Shown: piece after piece, positions 1-10,734 of the stretch
Numbering within the stretch: the first letter of the stretch is position 1
How the letters are laid out: every line of letters begins with the position of its first letter
Assembly: GCA_036429605.1 (NCBI GenBank)
Contig: CM071589.1
Location: 5,766,001 to 5,830,000 of the forward strand
Direction of reading: 5' to 3'
DNA length: 64,000 nucleotides
Source: Cladobotryum mycophilum
Taxonomy: Eukaryota; Ascomycota; Sordariomycetes; Hypocreales; Hypocreaceae
The notes under the pieces: generated by a model
Told to the model about the DNA's origin: nothing
The model's database searches: none
The model's input: only the letters and a program-made list of their open reading frames with translations
Made by a program: the position numbers and the translations under genes

Positions 1-757
1 AGTTACAGCTTTGTATATCTTTTGATGGGCGGATTTCAATTCCGAGTTTCTTGAAGGGTTGAGCCAAGCTTGCTAAGCTACAATGGTGTAAGATGGATAA
101 AAGTTACTTGACAAACGGTGATTGGTGGAAGTGAGAAATTCCTGTTTTCTTCCTCCACTCAGAGAGCGAGGAAGCTCTCAGCGGCAGAGATGACAAAGTA
201 CCCTATTTAGTTACTCGAAGTTGCATGATACTGACATGGAATATTGGTTCCATGATTCATTCAGCCGTCGGGAAGCGATAGGCAGGCAAATAGAAAGAAA
301 AAAATATGACTTAGCCGACGGGTTTAAACCAGAGTATTTTATGTATTAATGTATAATTCCCATTAAAATGCCAGTATTTTAAAAGGTATTTTATTACCAA
401 CATGTAGAACCTCTAACAGTAACCGCGAGCTGGTACGTGCACTCTGCCACTGTGAGGGTGAGAAAAACGTTTGGATGCGGGGTCAATAAGGCGGGTTTGG
501 CGGGGTAGTTGATCGCTTATCGTCATCGCCCAGCAATGCAATGCTTCAATGTACAAGGGGGTGTGTGTGTACATGCTAGGCATTCAGAGAAAATGAGAAA
601 AATTCTTTACTATTAGTATTATTATTTGAGATTCATAACATGCAATTGCGAATTCACTCGCACGGATCCATATGGCGGCATCGGCGGTCCATCTCATCTG
701 CTTGCGTGTGCTATGCTGTGCTGTGCTCTCTGTCTGTCTGTTCGGTCATTGATTATC

Positions 758-765
758 CCTCCAAT
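758..765 (+). promoter_or_regulatory. CCNCCAAT motif upstream of galacturonate reductase-like gene
   Basis: CCTCCAAT lies about 350 bp upstream of the start codon. It matches the CCNCCAAT galacturonate-responsive element described for the Aspergillus/Botrytis GaaR regulon. An 8-base motif will also occur by chance, and many Sordariomycetes regulate pectin use differently, so function is inference only. Confidence 0.25.
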
Positions 766-930
766 TGATGCCCCGCGCCACGAACATGGATGCCCCTCAA
801 TTCTTCCGTCTGGCTGACCCAAGGTAACGTGCATGTAGAGGTTGGTTGAGGTTGCAGTTCAAGGGGTTGAGTGGGCGTGGGCTACTACTAGGGATTGTTT
901 GGAGAGGCTGGGTCTAGTAATAATAATGAT

Positions 931-935
931 CCAAT
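931..935 (+). promoter_or_regulatory. CCAAT box
   Basis: A CCAAT pentamer 179 bp upstream of the start codon at 1114 is a plausible HAP/CBF complex site for the downstream oxidoreductase gene. The match is exact but short. Confidence 0.35.
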
Positions 936-1113
936 GGCGATAAGATTGTGAACAAGATGCTTTTTCTTCTTCTTCCTTACGTCTCCTCCTCCTCTTGCCC
1001 TTCATAAGATCTGTGCTTGGCCAGTTCTCCCTCCCATCTTGTCTTCTCTCACTATCTCCCCCAGCTTCTATACCCCGTCAATTACAGTTGTAAACTGACA
1101 ATCCAACATCACC

Positions 1114-2498
1114 ATGGCTACCGTTAACGTCTTGATGGTAAGTTCACCCCTAGACAAACAAACAAACAAACACTCACAATCTCCTTCTCACACATGTCTA
1201 GGTCGGTACCGGCGAGTACACCACTGGCTTTGTTGGTGGTGGTGCCTCTGGTTCGGACAAAAAAGTCGGCGTCGTTGGCCTCACCCTCTTTGACCTGCGA
1301 CGACGAGGCAAGGTCGGCCAGCTGGGCATGGTTGGCGTCAACGGCACCAAGTTCCCTGCCATTCGTGAGTTTCCACTTGCCAAATACCCCCCCCCTCCCC
1401 CTTTCAATGGGGTAATGACTGACCTCCATCTCAGGCGAGCACCTCGACAAGAACATCACCCAAGTCTACAACAACCTCGACACCTCCTTCGACTCCTTCC
1501 CCGCCAACGACAAGGTCGACGCCGATGCCTACAAGTCCGCCATCGACCAGCTCAAGCCCGGCGACGCCATCACAATCTTCACCCCGGACCCCACGCACTT
1601 CCCCATCGCCCTCTACGCCATCGAGCGCGGCGTCCACGTGCTCATCACCAAGCCCGCCGTCAAGCTCCTCGACCACCACCAGGAGCTCATCCGCAGGGCC
1701 GAGGAGAAGGGCGTCTACGTCTACATCGAGCACCACAAGCGCTTCGACCCCGTCTACTCGGACGCCCGCTTCAAGGCCCAGAACCTGGGCGACTGGAACT
1801 ACTTTTACAGCTACATGTCCCAGCCCAAGTCGCAGCTCGAGACCTTCAAGTCCTGGGCCGGCAAGGAGTCGGACATCTCCTACTACCTCAACAGCCACCA
1901 CGTCGACGTCTGCGACTCCATGGTCCAGCAGCGAGGCTACCTCCCCGTTAAAGTCTCCGCCTCCTCCTCCAAGGGCGTCGCCACCAGCCTCGGCTGCGTC
2001 GACGAGACCGAGGACACAATCTCCCTGCTCGTCACCTGGGCCCGCAAGGACGAGCCCAACAAGCGCGCCATCGCCGTCTACACCTCCTCCTGGACCGCGC
2101 CCCAAAAGGCCGGCGTCCACACCAACCAGTACTTCCACTACCTCGCCAAGGACGGCGAGATCCGCGTCGACCAGGCCCACCGAGGCTACGACATCGCCGA
2201 CGACAACGCCGGCCAGATCCAGTGGTTCAACCCCTTCTACATGCGCTACGCCCCCGACGAGGACGGAAACTTCAACGGCAAGACCGGCTACGGCTACATT
2301 TCCATTGAGAAGTTTGTCGACGGCTGCCTGGCCGTCAACGAGGGCAGGGCCAAGCCCGCCGACCTGGACGCCAAGGGGCTGCCCACCCTGAGGAACACCA
2401 TTGCCACGACGGCCATCCTAGAGGCCGGAAGGAGGAGTATCGACGAGGGTCGGGAGATTAACATTGTTGTCGAGGGCGGTGTTTGGAAGTTGGTGTAA
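1114..2498 (+). CDS. gaaA: Gfo/Idh/MocA oxidoreductase, D-galacturonate reductase-like
   Basis: A 416-residue NAD(P)-dependent oxidoreductase that would reduce a sugar acid, probably D-galacturonate to L-galactonate in cytosolic pectin catabolism. Three exons are seen: 1114-1137, 1202-1364 and 1435-2498, with GTAAGT and GTGAGT donors. The N-terminal Rossmann loop is G10-T-G12...G17. The family Lys-Pro pair is K135-P136, followed by an EHHKRF segment at 161-166 that is strikingly conserved in the fungal GaaA/Gar2 group. The C-terminal half is the Gfo/Idh substrate domain. Exon 1 encodes only the first eight residues, so the first ATG with Rossmann sequence fixes the start. Other pectin-pathway genes are not adjacent. 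The family call is secure. The substrate rests on recalled similarity to GaaA/Gar2 proteins and is less certain. Confidence 0.68.
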
Positions 2499-2924
2499 GC
2501 GAGGTTTGATATTGTAAGAAGTGTAAATGATAGGATACCATAACAAATAAGTAAAATTGTCATCGGAATATCTTGATCTTGAAGTGACCAGTTTGGTAAA
2601 AGAAAAGAAAAAGAAGAAGAAAAAAGAAAATAAGGGAATAAAGATATCATGTTTAATTATTCACAGTTGATTCATAGAACCCTGCGGTTAAAAGATGAAA
2701 AAAGGTTGAGTTCAGACCATAGCTTTCAAAAAAAATACAGTGGACCCCAAACCTCCGCATTCCCAAAATATACATCATCCTCATGCAAAAATCTCACTTA
2801 CACGAACAACAACCCTCACGCAATAGTCCGCCTCGTCAACCTTCCAACCCACCCCCTCCCCCTCAATTCATTTCCTATAAACAAAAACGAAAAAAAAAGA
2901 AGAAAAAAGGGGAAAGAAGAAAGA
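2499..2924. other. Intergenic spacer
   Basis: This is the 3' flank of the oxidoreductase gene and the 5' flank of RIT1. It is A-rich just before the RIT1 start (2884-2924). No gene or clear signal was seen. Confidence 0.5.
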
Positions 2925-4668
2925 ATGTCTTCCCCTCCACAAGAAGAAACCCCAGAATCCCCTTCACCCTCAGAAGAAGCCATTTCCTCCTCCCCCTTCA
3001 ACCACCCCCTCGACGACGACCCCTTCCCCTCCCAGCAGCCCTCCATCTCCCAGCTCCTATCCCAGCTCCGCCGCTCCACCCTCACGCCTCACAACCGCCT
3101 CACCTCCATCCACGCCGACGCCAGCTTCGTCTCCCGCGTCGCCTCCGCCTTTCCCCGCCGTCCCCTCGTGGCCAACGAGCGGTGCGGGAGCTGGTACGTC
3201 CGTCCTAGGGAGAAGTGGGGGAGCGCCTACTTCAAGAGTACGGATGGGCACGAGAGGGCCTGGAAGTTTAGTACGAGGAGGTTGAATTTGCATTTGGTGG
3301 ATATGATTGAGGGGAATGATGGGTGAGTGAGCCCTTTTTACTGATTTACGAGGTTGCAAGCTTGATATTCTCAAGGATGAATAGTGAGTTGCTAACATGG
3401 ATTATAGAATCATTATTGTAGACTCAACCCGCCGTGGCAAACGTAAGTCATCACCCGCCCCTAAACATCTTCCACCATCCGTCCCTAAACATCCTCCATC
3501 CTTCAACTCATCCCCTCCAACTCATCCCCTTCATAACATCCATGCAAACATTCATCTAACAAAAAACCTACCAGGCATGCCAGATGCCCTCTCCACCACA
3601 ATCCCCATCTGGTGCACAGTCCTCAACCTCGCCCTCCTCCCCGACCACCCCCTCTCCAGCAGACTCTTCCTGCCCCCTTACCTGCCCCCCACCACCCACG
3701 CCCAAATCACCCTCCTCATCCCCCAATTCCTGTCTTCCCTTCGCGCCCTCAACCTGACTTTACCCACATCCCTCACGAAGCCCCTTCGTCCATTTTGGGT
3801 CACTCAGGATTCCTCTCTCCCTGACCCAGAAGAAGAAGACGGAGAAAAAGACGGGGAAAAGGAAGGAGAAGAAGGAAAAGAAGGAGAAGACCCCAACAGC
3901 AGCGGCGTCATATACACCGACTACCGCCCCATCATCTGCTGCACAGCCAGCCGCCGCATCACCAGCAGTGAAGTAGACGCAGGAGGCTACATCCAAGGCG
4001 CCGGCGACGACACCGAAAACTGGGCCATGGGACTCACCCCAGACCTCTTCTGGTCCCACTCCTGCTCCCTCCTCTCCGCCTCCGAGGCAGAACTCCCGAC
4101 CCTCATCGCCCACCTCGTAGCCCAGCAGCAAGCCGAGAAGCAAGCCGGCTCCGGGGAACCCACCCCGCGGACACGCCTCACCCTTTGCCTATCCGTCTGC
4201 CCCCTGCCCGTCTCTCCCTCCCCTCAAGCAAACGAGTGCTTCATCGTCTTGACACAAAACACTACGCCGAAGGAGTCGTGGATCAAATCCCCGACGCATA
4301 TAGAGGTTGGTCTCGGCAAGAACAAGAACGCAAGCCGGAATTTACGTCTTGCCCTACCAGATATTTGCGATTTTGCTTCCAAGTACTTGCAAAGCCGTCC
4401 ATATTCTAAAGACGACAGTGGTGAGTCAGGGCAGCTTGTTGTTGCGTGTGACTCAGGCAAAGACATTTCTGTTGGCGCAGCTCTAGCTTTGTCATGCTAC
4501 CTGTTTGATGATAATGGTCAGTTCCGGGTACCAGCAGCTGATGCTTCGTTCACCAAGACACTTGTAAAAGTCAGACTGGGCACCATCATGACTGTGTATC
4601 CCGAGGCGAATCCCAGCAGAGCAACGCTGCAAAGTGTTAACAGCTTCTTAATGGACTGGCGAAAGTAA
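2925..4668 (+). CDS. RIT1: Initiator tRNA phosphoribosyl transferase (Rit1)
   Basis: A 508-residue enzyme that adds 2'-O-ribosyl phosphate at position 64 of initiator tRNA-Met. This marks the tRNA for initiation and keeps it out of elongation. Exons are 2925-3322, 3408-3442 (35 nt) and 3575-4668. The second splice joins STRRGK to RMPDALSTTIPIWC, a hallmark Rit1 segment. The C-terminal domain has the phosphatase-like loop C436-DSGKDISVGAALAL typical of Rit1. A Glu/Lys-rich low-complexity insert (bases about 3824-3895) and a Ser/Pro/Glu-rich N-terminus look lineage-specific. The second intron happens to be readable in frame, so a naive ORF call would retain it and start too far downstream. Confidence 0.9.
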
Positions 4669-4839
4669 AATAAAAATAAAATAATGTATTGTCAAAGAAT
4701 AGGCTCTTATTGCATCAAATATCTATGCTTGCCTTGTAGTAATCGACAAACTCCAAAAAGAGGCAAAAATATGTTTCCCTTGCCCAGGGCCAAATCTGAT
4801 CCTCCAACCTGTATTCCTCTCATTCATCCTTATAAACAT

Positions 4840-5681
4840 TTAGACTTTTCCGGCCTCAATCTGCTCAAGGGCGGCCGGGAATTCGGTCCAGTGCTTCATG
4901 ATAACAACAGCACCCGCATCTCTCAACACCTTCTCCATCTCGGCCTGCTTATCTGTAGCGTAGGGGCCAACGTAGCCAATGGTCTTGATGCCAGCTCGGG
5001 TGGCACTCAGGGTACCGCTCTTGCTGTCCTCAACGGCGATGCTCTCCCGGGCAGTCTTGCCGAGCTTCTTTAGAGCATGAAGGTAAATGGCGGGGTCAGG
5101 CTTGCTTGTGGGCTTCTCAAGACTGGTGGCAGCAGAGAAGACGAGGTCGCCGGGGAAGTACTTGTCTTGGCCGACCTTCTCGATAGAGGCACGAACACGA
5201 CGCAGGGCAGAGGAAGACACAACAGCGAGAAGGTACTTCTTGGAAGCAGCAAGCTTCTCCAACTCATCGTCAGCGCCAGGGCAGGGGCGGAGAGCAGCCT
5301 TGAGCTTGGCGATGACAGCATCCTCCTCCTGAAGGACGTACTTGTCCATGTCTTCGGGGGAGATGACAATGCCGTGCTCCTTTTGGAGGGTGGTGAGCAT
5401 GCCACGGAAGTTCTGGCCGACAAACTCTACAATGAGAGTCTCGCCGGTGAATTTGATGGTGAGACCGCGCTCAGCGCAGATCTTGTTGATGAGGTCGGCA
5501 CATGCTTCAAAAGCGAGCTCCTCGGAGAGGACGAGGGTGTTGTCGCAGTCGAAAAGGATGGAAGTGATCTGTGTGAAGGATGATTATTAGCTTTCTGAAG
5601 TGGATTGGACACGTCGAGTAGACGTAGGACAAGATGATGGTAGCTAGGGGAGGGGCAATGGCGTTGCCGTACCTCGGGCAT
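4840..5681 (-). CDS. HAD-superfamily hydrolase (phosphoglycolate phosphatase/beta-PGM type)
   Basis: A 245-residue haloacid dehalogenase-fold phosphatase. Exon 1 (5681-5673) encodes only M-P-E. A 104-nt intron follows, then exon 2 (5568-4840). Motif I is D10-C-D12-N-T, with the nucleophile and acid-base aspartates. Motif II is the serine in VVSSS, motif III is a lysine in the KPTSKPDP segment, and motif IV is the Glu-Asp in AVEDSKSG. The helical cap lies between motifs I and II, so this is a C1-cap HAD. Fungal relatives include DOG/GPP-type sugar and glycerol phosphate phosphatases, but the substrate cannot be read from sequence. The tiny first exon means the start would be missed without splicing. 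Confidence 0.85.
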
Positions 5682-7306
5682 CTTGGAAGTAGTAAAAAGT
5701 CAATTCAGACGATGACGTAGTAGAGACAGTTTGGTGCGCGGTGATGCTGGTGCGTTGTGTAGAGCCTTTGGAGTTGAAGACCTTGAAGTTGGATGAAGAA
5801 GCAGAATTAAAAAAGAAGAATTAAAAAAAGAGGAGAAGAAATTTAAGGGAAAAGAAGAGGGAAGGGGAGGAGAAGAGACTCGCTACTGCCTCAATGCAAG
5901 ATACGACGAGGGGGGGATTCACGCAAGGAGGCAAGTTACTGGGGAAAGGAAGGAAGCCAGGCCTGAGAATCATTAAGCAGGGAGCTGCCGTCCACTGCCC
6001 ACTGCCCACTACCCACTGTCCACTCACCACTTGTCGCTTGTCAATGCCAACTTGTCGCTGTCACAAGCAAGCAAGCCGACTTCAGCCAAGCGAGCCTCTC
6101 CAGGAGGTCGTTTACTTTATTACCTACATACATACATGCACGTACTACCGGGCCAATGGACGGATAGACTCGGGGAAAATACCTCAAGGCTGTTGGTGTA
6201 GCTTGGGCTTGCGTGTCATTGCATCTCACAGTAATACCAACCTAGTACCTATAATAAATCCGAAAGTCTCAATTTCCCATGCACTCGAGAGCTAAAAACT
6301 TGGTCAAACAGACACACACAACAGCGTGGCTGGCTTTCACCCAATGTCCGTCCTTGCCTGCCCCTCCCCCTCCTTTTTTTGTCGCCCTGCTTGATTGTGT
6401 CGTCATAGGATAACTTCCGCCCCTCCTTGCCAAGAGTAGTTTAGCCTGCTTCTCTCTGTGCCATTCTCGCTGAACGGTTGCTTCCTCGTAAACGGAACGG
6501 ACATGGCACAGCATTAGAGCTTTGTGATTCCTATTTGGTTCTTCTGGATTGATAACAAAGTTGCACTCCTAACGATACATACATGCAACTTCTAGACTTG
6601 TTCAACATAACTTCAGTTCCTCGTGTGCAAACTGTATGACCGAGCTGAGACCCAGTGAGCATCCGCACCTGTACCTGTGGTGGGGTTTCCCAGGCGGGGA
6701 TCTTCATTGTCCCTGCGACGGTTTGTGACATTCAGGGTGGAATCAAACCCACCATCCGTCATCTTGTACATGCTTCTTCAGCCGCGTGATGCCGGACTGG
6801 CCTACACCTATATGGAGCGGGTATCTACGTGTGAGCTTGGGAATGGATAACATGGTAGTTTCAATACATGTATTTTGATAATAAATATGCAATATATAAC
6901 CAATGAATTCACATACATGCCAAGCCATATGCACATCCATCCTCAAGGCTGATAATGTCAACATGCCTCTCTCATTCAGAGTCGGTAGAACACAAAAAAG
7001 ATAAGCTATAAATCCTTGAAACCTTCCAAACAAAATGTATGATATCTCTTCTCATGCCATAAAGAAAAATAATAGCTGTTTCATGTCATGGTCTCTTTCA
7101 TCAATAAAAATCATCCCCCAACGCCAATACACCCCGTCGTGTCTTCTTGCTCATTATCTCCATGCCCAGTATGAATCCACCATGGTGTGCCCCAACGTCT
7201 GAGTCCACAAAGATACACCCTCGGCTCGGCCATTGAGGTTCTGTTGAATGTCCTGCATACAAAGCTCGCTCATCGTTTCCCTCCCCGCCAGTTAGTCCCT
7301 CGTCGT
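5682..7306. other. Intergenic, no gene found
   Basis: About 1.6 kb between the HAD gene start and the J-protein stop codon. A short degenerate tandem array of CCCACTG-like heptamers lies at 5992-6030, next to two near-copies of ACTTGTCGCT (about 6029 and 6050). ORFs here are short and lack recognisable domains. The right part (7000-7306) is probably the J-protein 3' UTR. Confidence 0.55.
5992..6030. repeat. Short degenerate heptamer tandem repeat (CCCACTG)n
   Basis: Five to six adjacent units resembling CCCACTG are visible, with point differences between copies. It lies in non-coding DNA upstream of the HAD gene. No function is proposed. Confidence 0.6.
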
Positions 7307-8738
7307 TTAGAGAATTTCTCTCAACTTTTCTTTTTGTTCTGGCCGTAAACTTGATGGGAAGTTGACCTTGTACCGGATAAGAAAGTCGCCTCGTTGCCCC
7401 GGCTTCTTCGATAGCGGCATCCCAAGGCCTGGATATCTGTCTTCACTGCCTGGTTGCGTTGGACCGCCCTTGTCTAGATTGATTTGCTTGCCGTCAATCG
7501 TCGCGATTTTTCGTTTCCATCCGGTCAATGCCTCCTTCAGGTCCAGAACCACTGTGTGTACGATATCATTGTCCTCCCTCTTGAAGAGGGGATGCTCTTT
7601 CTGCACAAAACAGTTAGCACATTACATCTCTCGAATAATGAGTTGCTCCCGGGTTTAAAACTCACCTCTTCGACAATAAAGTGTAAATCCTGACGGCCGC
7701 CCTCGACTTGATCACCAACACCGTTGAACTTAATCTTGGAGCCCTTTTTCAAACCAGGCTTGATGGGCACTTCCAGAATCTGATCGCTCTGCACTCGCTT
7801 TCCGGCCTCATCAAACGTCTTGCGCTTGATTTTCATCTTCTTCGTCACCCCTGAGAACAATTCCTCGAGGGTCAGAGGCAATGGCCGTTCCACAGTCGTC
7901 ACCTCTGGTGTAGGCTCACGGGCTGCCCTGGACTCGCCAAAGCCAGCCCTCATCCTGTTACGACCGGAACGTGAGCCTCCGCCACTGCTAAAGGATGGAC
8001 CGAAAATGTTTCCAAATTCGTCTTCCTCGGCAGTTCCTCCACGCATGCCGCCGCCGCTGCCCTGGCGCATAAACTCGGCGAATATATCCTCTGGGTTTGT
8101 GAAGTTATAGCCTTGTGCGCCATTACCCCCCGCACTGAAGTGGAAGCTCCTGGCACCACCGCCGGGCATGCCGCCGCCACCGAAGTCGAAGCCGCCAAAT
8201 CCACCAGGCATGCCTCCAGCACCTGCATAAGGGTTCTTGCCGCCTGTACTTTCTGGTGGGGGGCCCCTCCCCGGAGAAGGAATTCAAGGCCATATTGATC
8301 GTAGACTTTACGCTTCTCTGGGTCGGATAGGATCTCGTATGCCTGGGAGCATTCTTTGAATTTCTCCGCGGCGTTGGGGTTATCCTTGTTCTTGTCAGGG
8401 TGGTGCTTTAGAGCAGCTTTTCTGTACACAAATCAATGGTTAGCAATCATGATGGGGAAAAAATTGGTTTGGATCGAATGCTGCTGCACTCCACTGCATG
8501 GTAAGCTGTGCGGAGGACGTGCATATGGCGGTGTTGGAGAGGGACCAATTCCATTTGTCCATGCAGCATTTGTCTAGCCGCCTCGAGTGGTGTAATGCGA
8601 GAGAAAATGGGAGGGGGAAAACTAAAGAAAGAGAAAAAAATTGGGAGGGGTGACATACCTGTAGGCCTTCTTGATTTCATCCTGAGTGGCATCGGATTTG
8701 ACACTCAAAGTATCATAAAGCTTTGTTTCTTTGACCAT
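7307..8738 (-). CDS. SIS1: Type II (class B) DnaJ/Hsp40 co-chaperone, Sis1/Psi1-like (apparent frameshift)
   Basis: A Hsp70 co-chaperone of the Sis1/Psi1 group. It stimulates Hsp70 ATPase and delivers misfolded clients. Exons are 8738-8659, 8421-7676 and 7600-7307, with GCTAAC in the last intron. The J-domain covers residues 5-70 with H34-P35-D36. A Gly/Phe/Met-rich linker follows, then the two C-terminal beta-barrel substrate domains ending in [11 protein letters not shown]. No zinc finger is present, which excludes class A. As given, the frame breaks after LLRGGA: the six-G run at 8258-8263 (plus strand) needs a seventh G to continue into PPPEST and the G-rich region. No GT-AG intron explains this. 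A sequencing error is the simplest reading. Heat-shock elements lie upstream. Confidence 0.88.
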
Positions 8739-9125
8739 GATTCAAGTATGATGTCGATCGGTGTGAGAGGAAGGCTCAGAGAAAGTGGAGTGTGAGATTG
8801 CAGCTCGAGGGAATGGTAGTAGGTATGGTCGTGTGTCGTGTGAGAGAGAGGACGGATGGATAGATGCGTGGTTGGATCAAGCAAAAAGGAATGGAATGGC
8901 GCTTCGTATGTACCCGTGAATAATAGCAAACAAAGACAATTATAGTAATGATTTGGATTGATTGTTGTTTTTTTCCTGGTCGGAAGCAAGAAGAAGAAGA
9001 AAAGGAAGATGAAGTTGTTATCGGATGGTTTTGAAGCTCTGGGTCTGGGGACTGCTGTAAGTACAAGTACCACTAAAAGCAGGCGGGCTGTGTGGGGTCA
9101 AAGGCAAAGGGAGCACCGTGGGACC

Positions 9126-9138
9126 TTGTGGAAGATTC
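9126..9138. promoter_or_regulatory. Imperfect heat-shock element
   Basis: TTG-tg-GAA-ga-TTC: three alternating HSF units with one mismatch in the first. It is about 390 bp upstream of the J-protein start codon (the gene reads leftward). SIS1 is an established Hsf1 target in yeast, which makes the position meaningful. Confidence 0.4.
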
Positions 9139-10212
9139 CGCCGCCCGGGAAAATGAGACCTGGAAGGGCCCTGTCACTGATCAGTACCACAGCGAGAGCC
9201 AGAAAGCCAGGCGGTTATTCCTTGTATCTGTATCGCTGGATCTAATAGGGGGTTGCTTGGATGCCGGTTTTCTTCTTCTTTTCGTTTCTCTTTTCCTTTT
9301 GGATTATCGACCTATGACGCCAGTGGTTGAAGGGATAGGTCAGTGGTCCATGGAAGCCAAGGAAGCGTTAAAGGTAAAAGGTGTGTGATGGTTGTATCAT
9401 TGTGCCATATCACACACACACTGTCTCCTTGTTGATATGCGGCTCGTCAGGTACCTGGTAGACTTTGGGTCTGGCTTTCAGGGGACTCTTGTATTCTTTC
9501 TTTTCATTCCCTCCTGTTGAATGGGAATTGGATACCCAGTCAAAGGAGAGCCCAGCTGAGCAATGCGAAAAACCCAATTGAACCCTGGGCGACACGTCGG
9601 AGAAGCGTCCCAGTTGCTGCAGGGTCAACCAATTGATGCAGCCCGAGGGCAGGGCTTCTGGCAACACGACAGGTGACTCGTGCCACCCACTTCAACACAG
9701 ACACAGGTCGGTGCTGTTGGCAGGTGACGATGGTCCCTTGAGCACCCTCACCTGGAGCCTATGACGAATGGATGTTTTACACTGCTACCCACTGGACCTG
9801 TATAGCGGGGGGTTTCCTCCACTGAGCCGCGGGCTCGTCAACTGAACAGCTTAGTACTATTGGTGGGGGGTTCGTTCTTGTTTTAGCAGCAAGATGCTCG
9901 ATCTCTTGTTGGTTACTAACCTAGAGCTTGCCTGTTAGCGCCAGCAGTTGGATGCCGTTGGCAGTTCGTCAAAAGTAACCTGTAATAAAATCAGAACAAC
10001 TGGAATTTTTGACAAAAAGCTAGGTACTACAGTGTAAAGAAAACCATTAAATACCAGGATATAAACATTGATTCATTCTAAAAATCATAAAATTCCCTTG
10101 ATTCACCCGCTTCAATCGTATCCTAAACCGCCATCTGCTGATATCAAAGTGGCTCCATTTTACCCTGTCACGCTATACGCAGACTCCTGACATAGATTGA
10201 CCCTGTCCAATG

Positions 10213-10230
10213 GAACCTTCTAGAAGATTC
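10213..10230. promoter_or_regulatory. Perfect four-unit heat-shock element
   Basis: GAA-cc-TTC-ta-GAA-ga-TTC is four perfectly alternating HSF recognition units with two-base spacing. A fifth GAA sits one base out of register at 10234. It is about 1.48 kb upstream of the J-protein start and about 500 bp beyond the stop codon of the neighbouring gene, so the J-protein gene is the only promoter it plausibly serves. Confidence 0.5.
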
Positions 10231-10734
10231 CATGAACAAATCACAGCTTCAACACTACAATCACTATAGATCGGAGTGAATAAGGAGCATCTAATCATGC
10301 GTCTTCACTCATTGCTATTTTTAGAACCCAGTAGACTCACTATTGCTGGATTCAAGTTCATCATCCAAACTTGCCGATGCTGTATTTGCTGCCCTGATAG
10401 GCAACCCTACACCATAAACTAGATCTACCCGTATCAAGTATTGCCGTGCGATGTTACAAGCTGATGCAACGCTTGCAATAATGCTATCCAGATGCACAAA
10501 TGATATCTCTTGATCATAGCGAAACAAGATTGATACCATCCATAGGCCTTATGCCAAACTGCCAATCAACAGTCCCCACAACGCCGAGTCCTTGTCCCCT
10601 CCGCCCCCTTTTTTTTATCTAGACCCTTGGCCATCGCTCCATCAAATTCTTATCTTTCTTTCACGACTAGATCTAGCCTATCCAAAACATGTCGGTATAG
10701 AATCGATGCAGCCCAGGAAATCAGTCTGCTACTC

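Larger units (their letters stand above)
1..1113. other. Intergenic; promoter region of the galacturonate-reductase-like gene
   Basis: No convincing gene was found. The last 150 bases before the start codon at 1114 are strongly pyrimidine-rich (CTT/CTC runs at about 965-1075), which is common just upstream of well-expressed fungal genes. A CCAAT box lies at 931-935 and a CCTCCAAT motif at 758-765. A short GT repeat occurs near 560-570. Confidence 0.6.
8739..10734. other. Long upstream region of the J-protein gene
   Basis: Two kilobases lie between the J-protein start and the stop codon of the ubiquitin-related gene. There is no convincing gene. It holds heat-shock-element-like sequences at 9126-9138 and 10213-10230, a CA repeat at 9411-9421, and a CCAAT at 10207-10211. 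The length suggests an extended stress-responsive promoter. Confidence 0.5.

Noticed and set aside
1431..2180. Long minus-strand ORF opposite the galacturonate-reductase-like gene
   Set aside because: It mirrors exon 3 of a well-supported gene with C-rich third positions and encodes only Val/Asp/Gly-rich low complexity.
6743..7033. 96-codon minus-strand ORF downstream of the J-protein gene
   Set aside because: No domain or signal peptide is convincing, and it is likely chance in the 3' flank.
10321..10539. 72-codon minus-strand ORF downstream of the UBA/UIM gene
   Set aside because: No domain and no splice link to the neighbour. It lies in the 3' flank.
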